A stretch of DNA of 64,000 nucleotides from Eutrophomonas brisbanensis (GCA_038141705.1 JAYQIQ010000004.1:1488001-1552000); one strand, 5' to 3'; positions 18,195 through 27,398 are shown, counted from the first letter of the stretch. The notes: generated by a model from the letters alone, not told the origin. A program made the numbers and translations.

Positions 18195-19145
18195 TTAGAC
18201 TTCGAATTCTTTTTTTAAACCCGCAGTTTTGCTTGCAAGTTTAAGTATTTCGATTTCTTCATTTCCAAGTTTTACAAGGGGTGGCCGCACGAAGCACTGT
18301 TCAATTCTTCCAAGAATCACTAATAATTCTTTCATGCGATTATGCATGTCGAGAAAAGGCGGTCGATAAAACGCTTGCGCCAACGGATATATACGATCAT
18401 TCAACGTCTGCGCTAGTTCGAGATCTTTGTTTTGAACTGCTTGGAAAAGTTTGACTTGTAAGTCGACGATGACACTTCCAGCTCCTGACAGTAAACCATT
18501 CGCCCCCATCGACAGAGACGCCATTAGCCAAGAACTATGAGTCGTGAGTACGTTAATTGGATCTGACAGATTTTGAAATGTACGAATGTGCCGTTCGTGA
18601 AGCATTGCATCGTTCGACCAATCTTTTATTGCCTTGATCGAAGGTACGTTTTCAAATAATTTCAATAACGTCTCGAATGGATACCCCAAGCCCGTTGATG
18701 CCGGATATTGAAATAAGATTAATGGAAGATCAGTGGCATCGGCAATGGTGCGGAAGTGAGCTACAGCCATTTCCGGTCTGAGGTGCCCTCCCATCGCCAT
18801 TGTATTTGGCGGGAATACCAGGAGTGCGGATGCGCCTCTCTCATCGGCCATTTTTGCGATACGTGCCGCCTCTAGGCTTCCGTCGGCATAAACTCCGTTG
18901 ATCACAGGGACTTGGTCTCCAACTTCCTCAAGTGTGGAATCAAGGATCTGGGTTTGTTCGTCAAAGCTACATGCATGAATTTCTGAAGCGTGACCGTTCA
19001 CCGTGACCGCCGATACTCCTGGTACGAGTGCACATTCTCTTGTGTGTTTGCGGGTTGCGGAGTCGTCGATCTTCAGATCTCGATCGAGTATGAGTAACGT
19101 GGCGGGAATAACGCCGCTCGGAACGAAATTCTTGAATTTACTCAA
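18195..19145 (-). CDS. Dihydrodipicolinate synthase family aldolase/lyase
   Basis: TIM-barrel class I aldolase of the DapA/NanA family, 316 residues. The Schiff-base lysine is K174 in SIKAIKDWSND and the partner tyrosine Y147 in ILFQYPAS. GVSAVTVNGHASE replaces the typical GTTGE loop of true DapA. This argues for a catabolic keto-acid aldolase or dehydratase (for example 2-keto-3-deoxy sugar acid or 4-hydroxy-2-oxo acid) rather than lysine synthesis. The gene is divergent from the enoyl-CoA hydratase, with an inverted repeat between them. Frame intact. Confidence 0.85.
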   Translation of the reverse strand: MSKFKNFVPSGVIPATLLILDRDLKIDDSATRKHTRECALVPGVSAVTVNGHASEIHACSFDEQTQILDSTLEEVGDQVPVINGVYADGSLEAARIAKMADERGASALLVFPPNTMAMGGHLRPEMAVAHFRTIADATDLPLILFQYPASTGLGYPFETLLKLFENVPSIKAIKDWSNDAMLHERHIRTFQNLSDPINVLTTHSSWLMASLSMGANGLLSGAGSVIVDLQVKLFQAVQNKDLELAQTLNDRIYPLAQAFYRPPFLDMHNRMKELLVILGRIEQCFVRPPLVKLGNEEIEILKLASKTAGLKKEFEV

Positions 19146-19185
19146 TGCTGTACCTTCTTGCCGTAAATATAAAAAACTTAGTTAA

Positions 19186-19208
19186 ATTGATATTAACTGA
19201 TTATCAAT
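19186..19208. promoter_or_regulatory. Inverted repeat, possible operator
   Basis: ATTGATA (19186-19192) and TATCAAT (19202-19208) form a perfect 7-bp inverted repeat with a 9-base spacer. It lies in the divergent region between the DapA-like gene and the crotonase. This is the place and shape expected for a transcription-factor site. No regulator gene is nearby to name. Confidence 0.35.
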
Positions 19209-19337
19209 TATCCAGTTTCCGAGACATTACGGTGTGTTTCTTGTCTCATGGACTAAGGATAAGTCCTAAATGGTTGTTGGGTGTTTTGTTTTAAATCATA
19301 CTGGGGCTTACGAGAAAGTTAATGTTTGGAGAAAGTT

Positions 19338-20129
19338 ATGAATTTTGAAACCATGTTGTTCGAGTTAAACGATGGGGTAGCAAGAATCACAATTAATCGA
19401 CCTGAGGCTTATAACGCGATTAATGGTCAGGCCGCCAAGGATCTTCATGACATAGTCAATATGATCGCATCCGATGGTAGTGTTCGAGCGGTCGTCGTCA
19501 CTGGAGCTGGTGATAAGGCGTTTTGTGCAGGTGGAGATATTGGCGAGTTTTATAAAAATAAAGATTCGCTCGAGGCGCTTGTAAGGGAAATGACAGGTTA
19601 TTTGCACATTGCGATTTCGCGGCTAGCCTGGCTAGATGCTCCCGTAATTGGTGTGGTCAATGGTGCGGCGGCGGGTGCAGGGTTGAGTCTAGCCGCATGT
19701 TGTGATTTGGTCGTTGCTGCGGATTCCGCTAAGTTCACGAGTGCGTACACGAAAATAGGACTAACGCCTGATGGAAGCTCCACATTCTTCTTAACACGTT
19801 TGATCGGTCGAAGAAGAGTCATGGAGTTGTATCTAACCAACCGCACGTTGAGTGCGGTTGAAGCGCAGGAGTGGGGATTGGTAAATCTAGTAGTGCCTGC
19901 AGAGAAATTGCACGACGAGGCCGAGAAACTGATCGCGCAATTGGCAAACGGCCCGACGAAAGCATTTGGTGGGGTGAAGAAACTCGTTATGCTCTCTCCC
20001 AACGATACTCTTGAATCGCAAATGGAACGCGAGACTAGGCAAATCGCCGAAATGGTCAGAACAGAGGATGCGAAACGCGGAATCGAAGCGTTCGTGAAAA
20101 AACAAAAGATGGTATTTGACGGAAAGTAG
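19338..20129 (+). CDS. Enoyl-CoA hydratase/isomerase (crotonase family)
   Basis: Crotonase-superfamily enzyme of 263 residues acting on enoyl-CoA esters in fatty-acid, amino-acid or aromatic-acid breakdown. The oxyanion-hole motifs are CAGGDIGEF (63-71) and GAAAGAGLSLAACCDL (109-124). The catalytic region reads IGLTPDGSST, with D145 in place of the hydratase glutamate. That resembles PaaG/PaaB-type isomerases more than standard EchA. The ATG at 19338 follows a GGAG site; a TTG at 19326 is possible but less likely. The stop lies ten bases before the dehalogenase gene. Confidence 0.9.
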   Translation: MNFETMLFELNDGVARITINRPEAYNAINGQAAKDLHDIVNMIASDGSVRAVVVTGAGDKAFCAGGDIGEFYKNKDSLEALVREMTGYLHIAISRLAWLDAPVIGVVNGAAAGAGLSLAACCDLVVAADSAKFTSAYTKIGLTPDGSSTFFLTRLIGRRRVMELYLTNRTLSAVEAQEWGLVNLVVPAEKLHDEAEKLIAQLANGPTKAFGGVKKLVMLSPNDTLESQMERETRQIAEMVRTEDAKRGIEAFVKKQKMVFDGK

Positions 20130-20139
20130 GTCGACAGCA

Positions 20140-21025
20140 ATGTTAAGTGATCAACCCTTTTCAAAGAAAAAATTTACTCAAGTCAAGGGAAAAAAATGGC
20201 ATACCTCGACGAGGGGAGGGGAATGCCGTTGTATTTCAGCATGGCAACCCCACTTCGTCGTATCTTTGGCGCAATGTCATGCGCTCCTGCGTTGGATCAG
20301 GGAGACTTGTTGCATGCGACCTCATTGGGATGGGGGATTCTGAAAAGCTCGATAACCCCAATAGTGAAAGCTATAGCTACGCCGAGCACCGAGAATACCT
20401 TTTTGCTTTGTGGGACCAATTGAATCTTGGGGATCGCATCACATTGGTCTTACACGACTGGGGAAGTGCGTTGGGTTTTGAATAGGCCTCGATCAACCAT
20501 GAGAGGGTCGAGTCCATCGTGTATATGGAAGCGATCGTTACGCCTTTAACGTGGGAAGATTGGCCAGAAAATGCGAAACGTGCATTCCAGGGATTTCGTT
20601 CCGCGTCTGGAGACGAAATGATTCTTGAAAAAAATATTTTTGTCGAAAGGGTTTTGCCCGGTTCTGTGATTCGAGAGATGAACGAAAATGAAATGTCAGA
20701 ATATCGTCGTCCCTTTTTGAATTCAGGGGAGGATAGAAGACCTACACTATCGTGGCCAAGACAAATTCCGATTGATGGAGAACCCTTGGATGTTGTAGAG
20801 GTTGTTCGACAATATCAAAAATGGTTGGAGCAAACGAAGACGCCAAAGTTATTTATCAATGCTGATCCTGGTTCAATTTTAGTCGGAAGACAAAGGGAGA
20901 TATGCAGAGCTTGGCCTTCGCAAGAAGAGGTAACGGTATCTGGCCTTCATTTTCTTCAGGAAGACAGTGGGATGGAGATCGGTCAAGCGATATCCTCGTT
21001 TCTTAAAAAAATAAGATCTTCGTAG
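20140..21025 (+). pseudogene. Haloalkane dehalogenase, LinB/DhaA-like (two frameshifts and an in-frame TAG)
   Basis: Alpha/beta-hydrolase of the HLD-II group, hydrolysing haloalkanes to alcohols and halide. Readable signatures are QHGNPTSSYLWRNVM (halide Asn), CDLIGMGDS, HDWGSALGF (nucleophile Asp plus halide Trp), YMEAI (acid Glu) and TVSGLHFLQED (base His). Two homopolymer losses are needed: A7 at 20190-20196 and G4 at 20218-20221. Then TAG at 20483-20485 interrupts the frame exactly where LinB-like enzymes have Trp (GFxWA). With these repaired the protein is 295 residues, as in LinB (296). All catalytic residues are present, so the lesions are recent or artefactual. It follows the crotonase gene closely. 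Confidence 0.9.
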
Positions 21026-21104
21026 AAGAAAATGGTTCTATTGTATGACCGCCTTGTCAATGCTCATTCTTGAAATTAAGATTTTGACGTAGGTGCAATT
21101 ATTT

Positions 21105-21472
21105 ATGTATAAAACGTTCATTGTTCTTCCAATCTTATTTTCTCTCAGTTTTGGTTGATTTTGCCTTCCCGAGGCAAGATTCAAGCGTCAGCTGATTTCG
21201 GGCGGTAGTGGCGCTTACTCGCCAGATTGAGTCTTTACGAGTGGTCCTCGAGTGATGAAGTGTCTCTGCAAAGTCAATTTGTTGGAATGGTGATGGGTGT
21301 CCATGATGCATTCAACGAATTAATGTTTTGCACAAAGGATGGCGTGAACCAGCCAGAGCTCGTATTAGTGGTACGAGAATTCCTCGTTCAGAACCCTGAG
21401 TTGACTCAAAAATCTGCGGCAGATCTTATTCGCCAAGCTTTAACTGAAAAATATCGTTGTGGGAAGCGCTAA
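21105..21472 (+). pseudogene. Rap1a/Tai-like secreted protein, N-terminus disrupted
   Basis: The segment from about 21227 encodes a Rap1a-domain-like sequence: LYEWSSSDE, QFVGMVMGVHDAFNELMFC and QNPELTQKSAADLIRQAL, ending with RCGKR. This domain occurs in type VI immunity proteins and in many unassigned periplasmic proteins. An upstream ATG at 21105 starts MYKTFIVLPILFSLSF, a clear signal peptide. TGA and at least one frame change lie between it and the domain (about 21136-21230). The repaired protein would be near 122 residues. No T6SS genes are nearby, so an immunity role is not supported. Confidence 0.5.
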
Positions 21473-21475
21473 CGT

Positions 21476-22564
21476 ATGGCGCTCAAGCGAAAATCCCCTT
21501 TGGGAAAAATCGTCAGTGTTTGGCACTCGTCAAAAATATTGAAAGCCAATCCATTGGGAGATCCCCATGTAAGGGAGGTCCGGTTATGGTTACCTCCTGG
21601 TTATGATTCAAAGGATAAAAGTCGCTATCCCGTTTTATATGATCTTGCTGGATACACCGGATCCGGACTTGGTAGAACGAATTGGAAATCATTTGGGGAT
21701 AGTGTCCCAGAACGTCTGGATCCCAGAACGTCTGGATCGACTTTGGCGTGATAAAAAAATTGGAGATGTCATCGTGGTTTTCCCAGATTGTTTTACTTCT
21801 TTGGGAGGCAATCAGTACGTTAATTCGTCTGCGTTAGGAGCATACGAGGATTATCTCGTCGAAGAATTAGTTCCGTTTGTAGATGCAACATTTCGAACGT
21901 TACCAAATGCTAAAAACCGAGGTTGCTATGGAAAATCCTCCGGTGGGTACGGTGCATTTGTTCTGGGAATGAAAAACCCAAATGTATGGTCCGCCGTAGC
22001 AAATCACTCTGGAGATGCCTATTTCGATTTCATTTATCGACGTGATTGGCCGAACACATTAGATGAGTTGTCCAAATACAAGCGACGATCGAATAATAAT
22101 GATGAGAATCTGTCGCGAGGTCTTGATGACGGGAGGGTAAAACGTTTTTTAAAAGCGGTGTGGAATAAACAAAAGTTGAATTTCTCGGAAGGGCATTGCT
22201 TGATGAATCTTTGTATGGCTGCGACATACGACCTGATCCAACGGCGCCCAACGGATTTCGTTTGCCGTTCCATCTTGATACTGGTGAGCTCATCCCAGGA
22301 CGTTGGGGTCAGTGGTTAGAGCATGACCCAATTAATCTTGTAAAAAAATATGGAAAAAACTTACGCAAGTTAAGAGGTATATGGATCGATTGTGGTCGGA
22401 GAGACCAATATTTTATTCACTATGGTTCGCGTATCCTGAGCCGCTCCTTGCTGAAGCAGAAAATAGCGCATCGATATGAAGAGTTTGATGATACACACTC
22501 CGATATCGACTACCGAATGGATAAGAGCCTGCCATTCCTCTACTCTCTTGTTAAAGGTAGTTGA
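21476..22564 (+). pseudogene. Putative esterase (PF00756-like) with 16-bp duplication and a frameshift
   Basis: Alpha/beta-hydrolase of the esterase D / ferri-enterobactin esterase group. Visible parts are VREVRLWLPPGYDSKDKSRYP, the nucleophile elbow GKSSGGYGA and the C-terminal FDDTHSDIDYR with the catalytic His. A 16-bp unit at 21706-21721 is repeated directly at 21722-21737 and shifts the frame. Removing one copy restores SVPERLDRLWRDKKIG. A second break in the G-run at 22191-22193 needs one extra G (FSEGALLDESLYG). Repair gives 357 residues. It starts four bases after the Rap1a-like gene. Its stop overlaps the sirtuin start (TGATG). Confidence 0.82.
21706..21737. repeat. Perfect 16-bp tandem duplication
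   Basis: Two adjacent copies of CCCAGAACGTCTGGAT at 21706-21721 and 21722-21737 lie inside the esterase gene. The length is not a multiple of three, so it breaks the frame. Confidence 0.97.
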
Positions 22565-23331
22565 TGCGGATGGTGGAGGAGTATCTTGAGCGGGCAAGAG
22601 CGGTTATTCAGGCATCTTCCAAAGTAGTTTTTTTAACAGGTGCTGGGATATCGACGAGCTCCGGAATACCGGATTTTCGAGGGCCAAATGGAATGTGGAC
22701 AAAAAATCCAGCTGCCGAGAAAATGTCGGACATTCGATTTTATATGAACGACCCTAACGTGAGAAAAGCTGCTTGGCGATCTCGTATGGTGCATCCTGCA
22801 TGGGCAGCTAAACCGAATGCTGCGCATTTAGCCATTGCGGCATTTGAGAATACGGGTAAGCTGTCTTCCATAATTACTCAAAATATTGATAACCTCCATC
22901 AGAGTGCGGGGAGTACAGAAAAGTATATTTTGGAGGTACATGGCACGATCCATAAAGTCGTGTGTATGCAATGTAAAAAACTTACTCCAATGTGGGAGGA
23001 GCTCGAACGAGTGAAAAACGGGGAAGAAGATCCGGCTTGTCTTGATTGTGGTGGAATATTAAAGAGCGCAACTATTTCTTTTGGGCAAGCGCTAGACGAA
23101 GAAACGATACATTCTGCGCTAGAAGTTAGCGGACAATGCGATTTGTTGATCTGTATTGGAACGACTCTCCAGGTTTATCCGATAGCAGGTGCGGTCGATA
23201 TAGCTCACAGGGCTGGTGCAAAAATCATTATCGTAAACGCTGAGCCGACGCAGTATGATCAAGTATCGAATTTTGTTTTTAGAGGGGACATCAGTGAGGT
23301 GGTCCCCGCGCTTCTGAGTAACATCCACTGA
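22564..23331 (+). CDS. NAD-dependent protein deacetylase, SIR2 family
   Basis: Sirtuin of 255 residues removing acyl groups from lysines with NAD. Motifs in order: GAGISTSSGIPDFRG, TQNIDNLHQSAGS, the catalytic His in EVHGTIHKVVC, zinc pairs C-x2-C (CMQC and CLDC), ISFGQ and IGTTLQVYP. The ATG at 22564 overlaps the esterase stop in TGATG, implying translational coupling. The Ala-Tyr-Arg signature of CobB-type desuccinylases is not evident; instead AAWRSRM is present. Frame intact. A link to acyl-CoA catabolism (control of acyl-CoA synthetases) is a reasonable inference. Confidence 0.9.
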   Translation: MRMVEEYLERARAVIQASSKVVFLTGAGISTSSGIPDFRGPNGMWTKNPAAEKMSDIRFYMNDPNVRKAAWRSRMVHPAWAAKPNAAHLAIAAFENTGKLSSIITQNIDNLHQSAGSTEKYILEVHGTIHKVVCMQCKKLTPMWEELERVKNGEEDPACLDCGGILKSATISFGQALDEETIHSALEVSGQCDLLICIGTTLQVYPIAGAVDIAHRAGAKIIIVNAEPTQYDQVSNFVFRGDISEVVPALLSNIH

Positions 23332-23356
23332 AACATATTTCTTTTAGGTTAAATTT

Positions 23357-24784
23357 ATGCTGAAGATTGATCCGTTTGCATCTATTCATGAATTAGGTGT
23401 GTTAATTCGGTCGAAGGGTGTTTCCCCTGTCAGTATCACCGAGTTTTTCCTCGATCGAATCAAAAGGCTCGATAAAAAGTTGGGAGCTTTCGTCACCGTT
23501 ATGGGAGATTATGCGACGGCTCAGGCCAAAATTGCAGAGGTAGAGTTGGCGTCCGGGATTGATCGAGGGCCGCTTCATGGAATTCCATATGCGGTAAAGG
23601 ATCTGTACCACGTTGCTGGATTTCCGACGATGGCGGGTACTGAACTCCTGAAAAAAAATGTCCAGACAAAAGACGCATTCGTGATTAGTCGATTGAGAGA
23701 GGCGGGAGCGGTTCTGCTAGGTAAGACTCATACGGTCCAGTTTGCGTACGGTGGTGTGGGTGTGAATGGACAACTGGGAACGCCTCATAACCCATGGTGT
23801 AAGGAGGCGTTCATACCTGGTGGGTCGAGTAGTGGATCTGGGGTGAGCGTAGGGGCTGGGATGATACCAATGGCCCTTGGTAGTGACACAGGAGGATCGG
23901 TTCGAATTCCAGCATCATTCAATGGGGTGACGGGATTAAAGACGACGGTGGGACAGGTAAGTCGATCTGGAGTGTTTCCTTTGAGCTGGAGCCTCGACTC
24001 TGTAGGGCCGCTAACTCGTAATGCTCATGATGCGGCTCTGGTGTATCAGGCGCTCGCGAAAAAAGATGAGGATGATCCTTCAATGTCGGCTTACAGAAAA
24101 GTCGACGAATTTAATGATCAGAAACATAATTTTGAAGGATTCAAGATCGCGTTTCCGAGTGATATTTTTAGAGATGACTGTGATCGTGAGGTTGCTGAGG
24201 CACTAGATGAGGCGAAGCACCTCATTGGTAAGCTTGGGGCTCATATCGTGAATGAAGAGTTTACGGCTGCTCGCGAAGCGATGAAGTTAAATCCGAAGGG
24301 ATAGGTAATAGCGGCTGAGGCCTATTACAGTAATCGTCAGATTGTCGATACTCACTTTGATGCTTTGGATCCTATTGTTGCTCACCGCATTATTAAAGGA
24401 AAAGATGTCACCGCGACCGAGTACTTAGATATTACTCGTGGGCTACAAGAGGTTCGAAGAATCTCTGAAGCATTCTTCGAAGTTTGTGATGCCATCATTG
24501 TTCCCACTGTCATGATTGCTCCGAGGAGACTGAGTGAGGTCAAAGATAGCATCGAGATGTACGCAAAAACGAATCTCCAATGTTTACGTAATACTGCAAT
24601 CGGAAATATATTGAATTTGAGTGGGGTGAGTATTCCTTGTGGTTATTCAAAAGATGGCTTGCCAATTGGGTTAATGATTTATGGCAAATCTTTTGATGAA
24701 ATGAAAATATTGTCGATGGCACACGCGTACCAGCGTCATACGGATTGGCACAATAAGCGCCCAGATTTAAGTTGGGCGCAGTGA
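23357..24784 (+). pseudogene. Amidase signature family enzyme interrupted by an in-frame TAG
   Basis: Amidase of the GatA/AS family hydrolysing an amide or acting on aryl-acyl amides. The Ser-cisSer-Lys triad is visible: K81 in YAVKDLYHVAG, the serine cluster of GGSSSGSG (157-159) and S181 in GSDTGGSVRIPASF. After LNPKG the codon at 24302-24304 is TAG. The frame is unchanged and continues VIAAEAYYSNRQ and on to IGLMIYGKSFDEMKILSMA, the normal C-terminus. Total length would be 475 codons. The interrupted codon lies in a conserved helix just before the EAY motif. It follows the sirtuin by 25 bases. GatA proper is less likely, since no gatB/gatC are near. Confidence 0.87.
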
Positions 24785-24798
24785 AGGAGGTGTAAGTC

Positions 24799-25596
24799 AT
24801 GAGGGATTTGAATGGATGTGTGGCCGTAGTAACCGGGGCAGCTCGGGGTATTGGCTCTGCAATAGCGCAGCGTTATGCCTCAGAGGGTGCGAAGCTTGTT
24901 TTAGTTGATATTGAGCAAGAGGCATTAAATAAAACAGCAGATGCGATTAAAGAAAAAGGGGTGGAAGTACTATCCGTCAATCTTGATCTCACCAAACCGG
25001 GCGCCGCAAAAAGTCTAGTAGTTGAGAGTGTTGAAAAATTCAGCAGGATCGATGTGTTGGTGAACAACGCGGGAGTCATTCGCGTTAAACCATTTCTTGA
25101 TACAACCGAAGAGGATTGGGACTACATCCATGATATCAATGCTCGGGCGTTATTCTTTGTGATGCAGGCGACTGCGAAGCAAATGTTGCAACAGTCACCT
25201 ATGAGCAATGGTAGGCCGTTGGGGAAAATCATAAACATGGCCTCGGTAGCAGGACGGACCGGTAGAAAGTTTATGGGGGCGTACTCTGCTAGTAAGGCAG
25301 CGGTTATCATGACCACGCAAACTGCGGCGAGCGAGCTGGCTCCACGAGTGACCGTCAATAGCATTTGTCCGGGACCGGTTGATACGGATATGTGGATAAA
25401 GATTGATAAGGAATGGGCGGCGATTGAAGGTCGACCTGTTGGCTCTATTTGGAAGGATCGTGCGAATGCCGTGCCTATGGGTAGAGGTGAGCAGCCCACG
25501 GATGTTGCAGCAATGGCCTCGTTCTTGGCATCTGAGGATTCAGACTTTATTACAGGACAGTCCTACCATGTGGATGGTGGTGTCCTAATGCTCTAG
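24799..25596 (+). CDS. Short-chain dehydrogenase/reductase
   Basis: SDR oxidoreductase of 265 residues. TGAARGIG at 12-19, NNAGVIRVKPF, Ser in NMASVAGRTG and YSASKAA as the catalytic Tyr/Lys. An acidic residue in LVDIEQ suggests NAD use. A strong GGAGGTG ribosome-binding site precedes ATG 24799. It lies 14 bases after the amidase and 27 before the SMP-30 gene. It is therefore probably part of one operon reaching from the crotonase or sirtuin to the lactonase. An insertion-like KIDKEWAAIEGRPVGSIW segment near 200 recalls sorbitol/L-iditol 2-dehydrogenase types. Confidence 0.9.
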   Translation: MRDLNGCVAVVTGAARGIGSAIAQRYASEGAKLVLVDIEQEALNKTADAIKEKGVEVLSVNLDLTKPGAAKSLVVESVEKFSRIDVLVNNAGVIRVKPFLDTTEEDWDYIHDINARALFFVMQATAKQMLQQSPMSNGRPLGKIINMASVAGRTGRKFMGAYSASKAAVIMTTQTAASELAPRVTVNSICPGPVDTDMWIKIDKEWAAIEGRPVGSIWKDRANAVPMGRGEQPTDVAAMASFLASEDSDFITGQSYHVDGGVLML

Positions 25597-25623
25597 AAAA
25601 ATTAACTAATTGGAGTCCTGAAT

Positions 25624-26544
25624 ATGAGAGAGATCTGCAGAGGTTTACGTTTCCCCGAAGGCCCAGTGGCTATGCCAGATGGCTCGGTCATACTTGTAGA
25701 GATTGAGCGACAAACCTTAACGAGAGTTTCACCAGACGGAGAAATCGAGGTGATTGCACATGTTGGTGGTGGACCGAATGGTGCTGCGCTCGGACCAGAT
25801 GGAAGAATGTACATTTGTAATAACGGTGGGTTCGAGTGGATTCAAAATGGACCATTCTTAAGACCTGGCGAACAGTTATCGAAAGATTATGTTGGGGGAT
25901 CCATACAGGCGGTAGATTTGTCGAGCGGAAAAGTAGAGACCATATATTCAGCCTGTGAAGGAGAGTCGTTAAAAGGGCCGAATGATATTGTGTTCGACAA
26001 GCATGGAGGATTTTATTTCACGGATCTTGGAAAGCGACGTGGAAGATTAATTGATCGGGGTTCTGTGTTCTATGCAAAAACAGATGGTTCTTACATTAAA
26101 GAGCTCATTCATCCGTTCGACACACCAAACGGTATCGGACTATCAGCAGATGAAGCAACTCTTTATGTGGCTGAAACGAACGCGGCGCGCCTCTGGTCTT
26201 TTCAGATTGAGGCTCCAGGACAGCTCGGAAAAAGTCCAAATTTATATTGGCCTGGAAAATTGCTTCATAAATTCTCTGGGTATGAGCGGTTAGACTCACT
26301 CGCCTTAGATGCCGAAGGGAATGTGGTAGTTGCAACTCTCATTTCCGGTTGTGTGACCGCCATAACGCCCGAAGGAAAAGTAAAAGCAGTTGTGCCCACC
26401 CCAGAATTTGACTTGATGGTAACGAACGTTTGCTTCGGGGGACCAGATTTAAAGACTGCTTTTATTACGTCCTCAGGACTTGGAAGGCTTTACTCGATGG
26501 ATTGGCATTGCGCGGGGTTGCCATTGAATTTTCTAAATACTTAG
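25624..26544 (+). CDS. SMP-30/gluconolactonase-like protein
   Basis: Six-bladed beta-propeller hydrolase of the SMP-30/gluconolactonase family, 306 residues. It would open a sugar lactone or related lactone with a divalent metal. The first metal-site glutamate is in RFPEGPVAMPDGS. GGGPNGAALGPDG, SLKGPNDIVFDKHGGFYFTD and HPFDTPNGIGLSADE are family blade motifs. The last gene of the tandem run 22.56-26.54 kb; an adjacent SDR could supply the lactone. A short gap separates it from the convergent terC gene. Frame intact. Confidence 0.9.
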   Translation: MREICRGLRFPEGPVAMPDGSVILVEIERQTLTRVSPDGEIEVIAHVGGGPNGAALGPDGRMYICNNGGFEWIQNGPFLRPGEQLSKDYVGGSIQAVDLSSGKVETIYSACEGESLKGPNDIVFDKHGGFYFTDLGKRRGRLIDRGSVFYAKTDGSYIKELIHPFDTPNGIGLSADEATLYVAETNAARLWSFQIEAPGQLGKSPNLYWPGKLLHKFSGYERLDSLALDAEGNVVVATLISGCVTAITPEGKVKAVVPTPEFDLMVTNVCFGGPDLKTAFITSSGLGRLYSMDWHCAGLPLNFLNT

Positions 26545-26577
26545 CGTTATTACGCAAAAGAATTTCGTTTTTTTAAT

Positions 26578-27294
26578 CTACGTCTGGTTATTTTTTTTGC
26601 GCATTTTAATGTTAATGAGTTCGACCACTACAGAGAACACCATCGCAAAGTAGATATAGGCTTTTGGGATGTGAATCGAAAAGCATTCTAGTACTAACAT
26701 TACTCCGACCAAGATCAGGAATGCGAGAGCAAGAATTTTGATCGTTGGATGGCGGTCAACAAAGTTTCCGATCGGCGCTGCTGCAAACATCATGACTCCG
26801 ACCGCGATGATTATCGCAGTGGCCATAATACTCACAACATTGACCAGTCCGACCGCGGTGATAACCGAGTCGAGTGAGAACACGATATCTAGAATCGCAA
26901 TTTGTAGCAGAATCCAAAAAAGTCCATTTTTCCCTGATGGCTTTGATTGATTATCATTTCCCTCCAGTGCTTCATGAATTTCTTGGGTGGCTTTTCCGAT
27001 CAGAAATAAACCGCCACCAAACAGAATCGTGTCACGCCCAGAGATCGCTATTTCACCGAGAGTAACAATCGGCTCACGCAATCCCATGACCCAAGAAAGT
27101 GAGAATAGAAGTCCAAGGCGCGCGAACATCGCGAGTCCCAATCCAAGCCTACGCGCAAAATTTCGCTGTGATTCGGGGAGTCGCCCAACTAAAATCGACA
27201 GAAAGATAATGTTGTCAACACCTAAGACGATTTCCAAGGCTGTTAACGTTCCAAGTGCAACCCACGCCTCGGGTGATGAAATCCACTCAAACAT
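26578..27294 (-). CDS. TerC family integral membrane protein
   Basis: Membrane protein of 238 residues with about seven helices. It belongs to the TerC family, whose members are linked to metal (Mn2+/Ca2+) export and tellurite resistance. Signature motifs EIVLGVDNIIFLSILVGRLP and DIVFSLDSVITAVG each carry the conserved acidic residues in the membrane. It resembles the short YjbE/YoaE N-terminal type without CBS domains. I looked for a Mn riboswitch (yybP-ykoY) upstream and saw none. Frame intact. Confidence 0.92.
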   Translation of the reverse strand: MFEWISSPEAWVALGTLTALEIVLGVDNIIFLSILVGRLPESQRNFARRLGLGLAMFARLGLLFSLSWVMGLREPIVTLGEIAISGRDTILFGGGLFLIGKATQEIHEALEGNDNQSKPSGKNGLFWILLQIAILDIVFSLDSVITAVGLVNVVSIMATAIIIAVGVMMFAAAPIGNFVDRHPTIKILALAFLILVGVMLVLECFSIHIPKAYIYFAMVFSVVVELINIKMRKKNNQT

Positions 27295-27398
27295 TTTTAG
27301 GAGCGACCTTAACTGTACGATTAATCCATATTCTAACTTGCATTGAGCTACCGTGGAGCGATGTGAAGGTTTTTATCAATACAGATGTGAGGTTTGCG

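Noticed and set aside
19598..20164. 188-codon open frame on the minus strand
   Set aside because: It lies wholly antisense to the crotonase gene, with Ser-rich composition typical of shadow frames.
21105..21472. Type VI secretion immunity gene
   Set aside because: Rap1a-like domains occur in many unrelated periplasmic proteins, and no effector or T6SS gene is near.
20483..24304. TAG recoded as an amino acid (pyrrolysine or suppressor)
   Set aside because: TAG ends intact genes such as the aminotransferase (stop at 1966-1968) and no suppressor tRNA or pyl gene is seen in the window.
27295..27398. yybP-ykoY manganese riboswitch upstream of the TerC gene
   Set aside because: The conserved internal-loop sequences of that riboswitch are not found; the gap is only about 100 bases.
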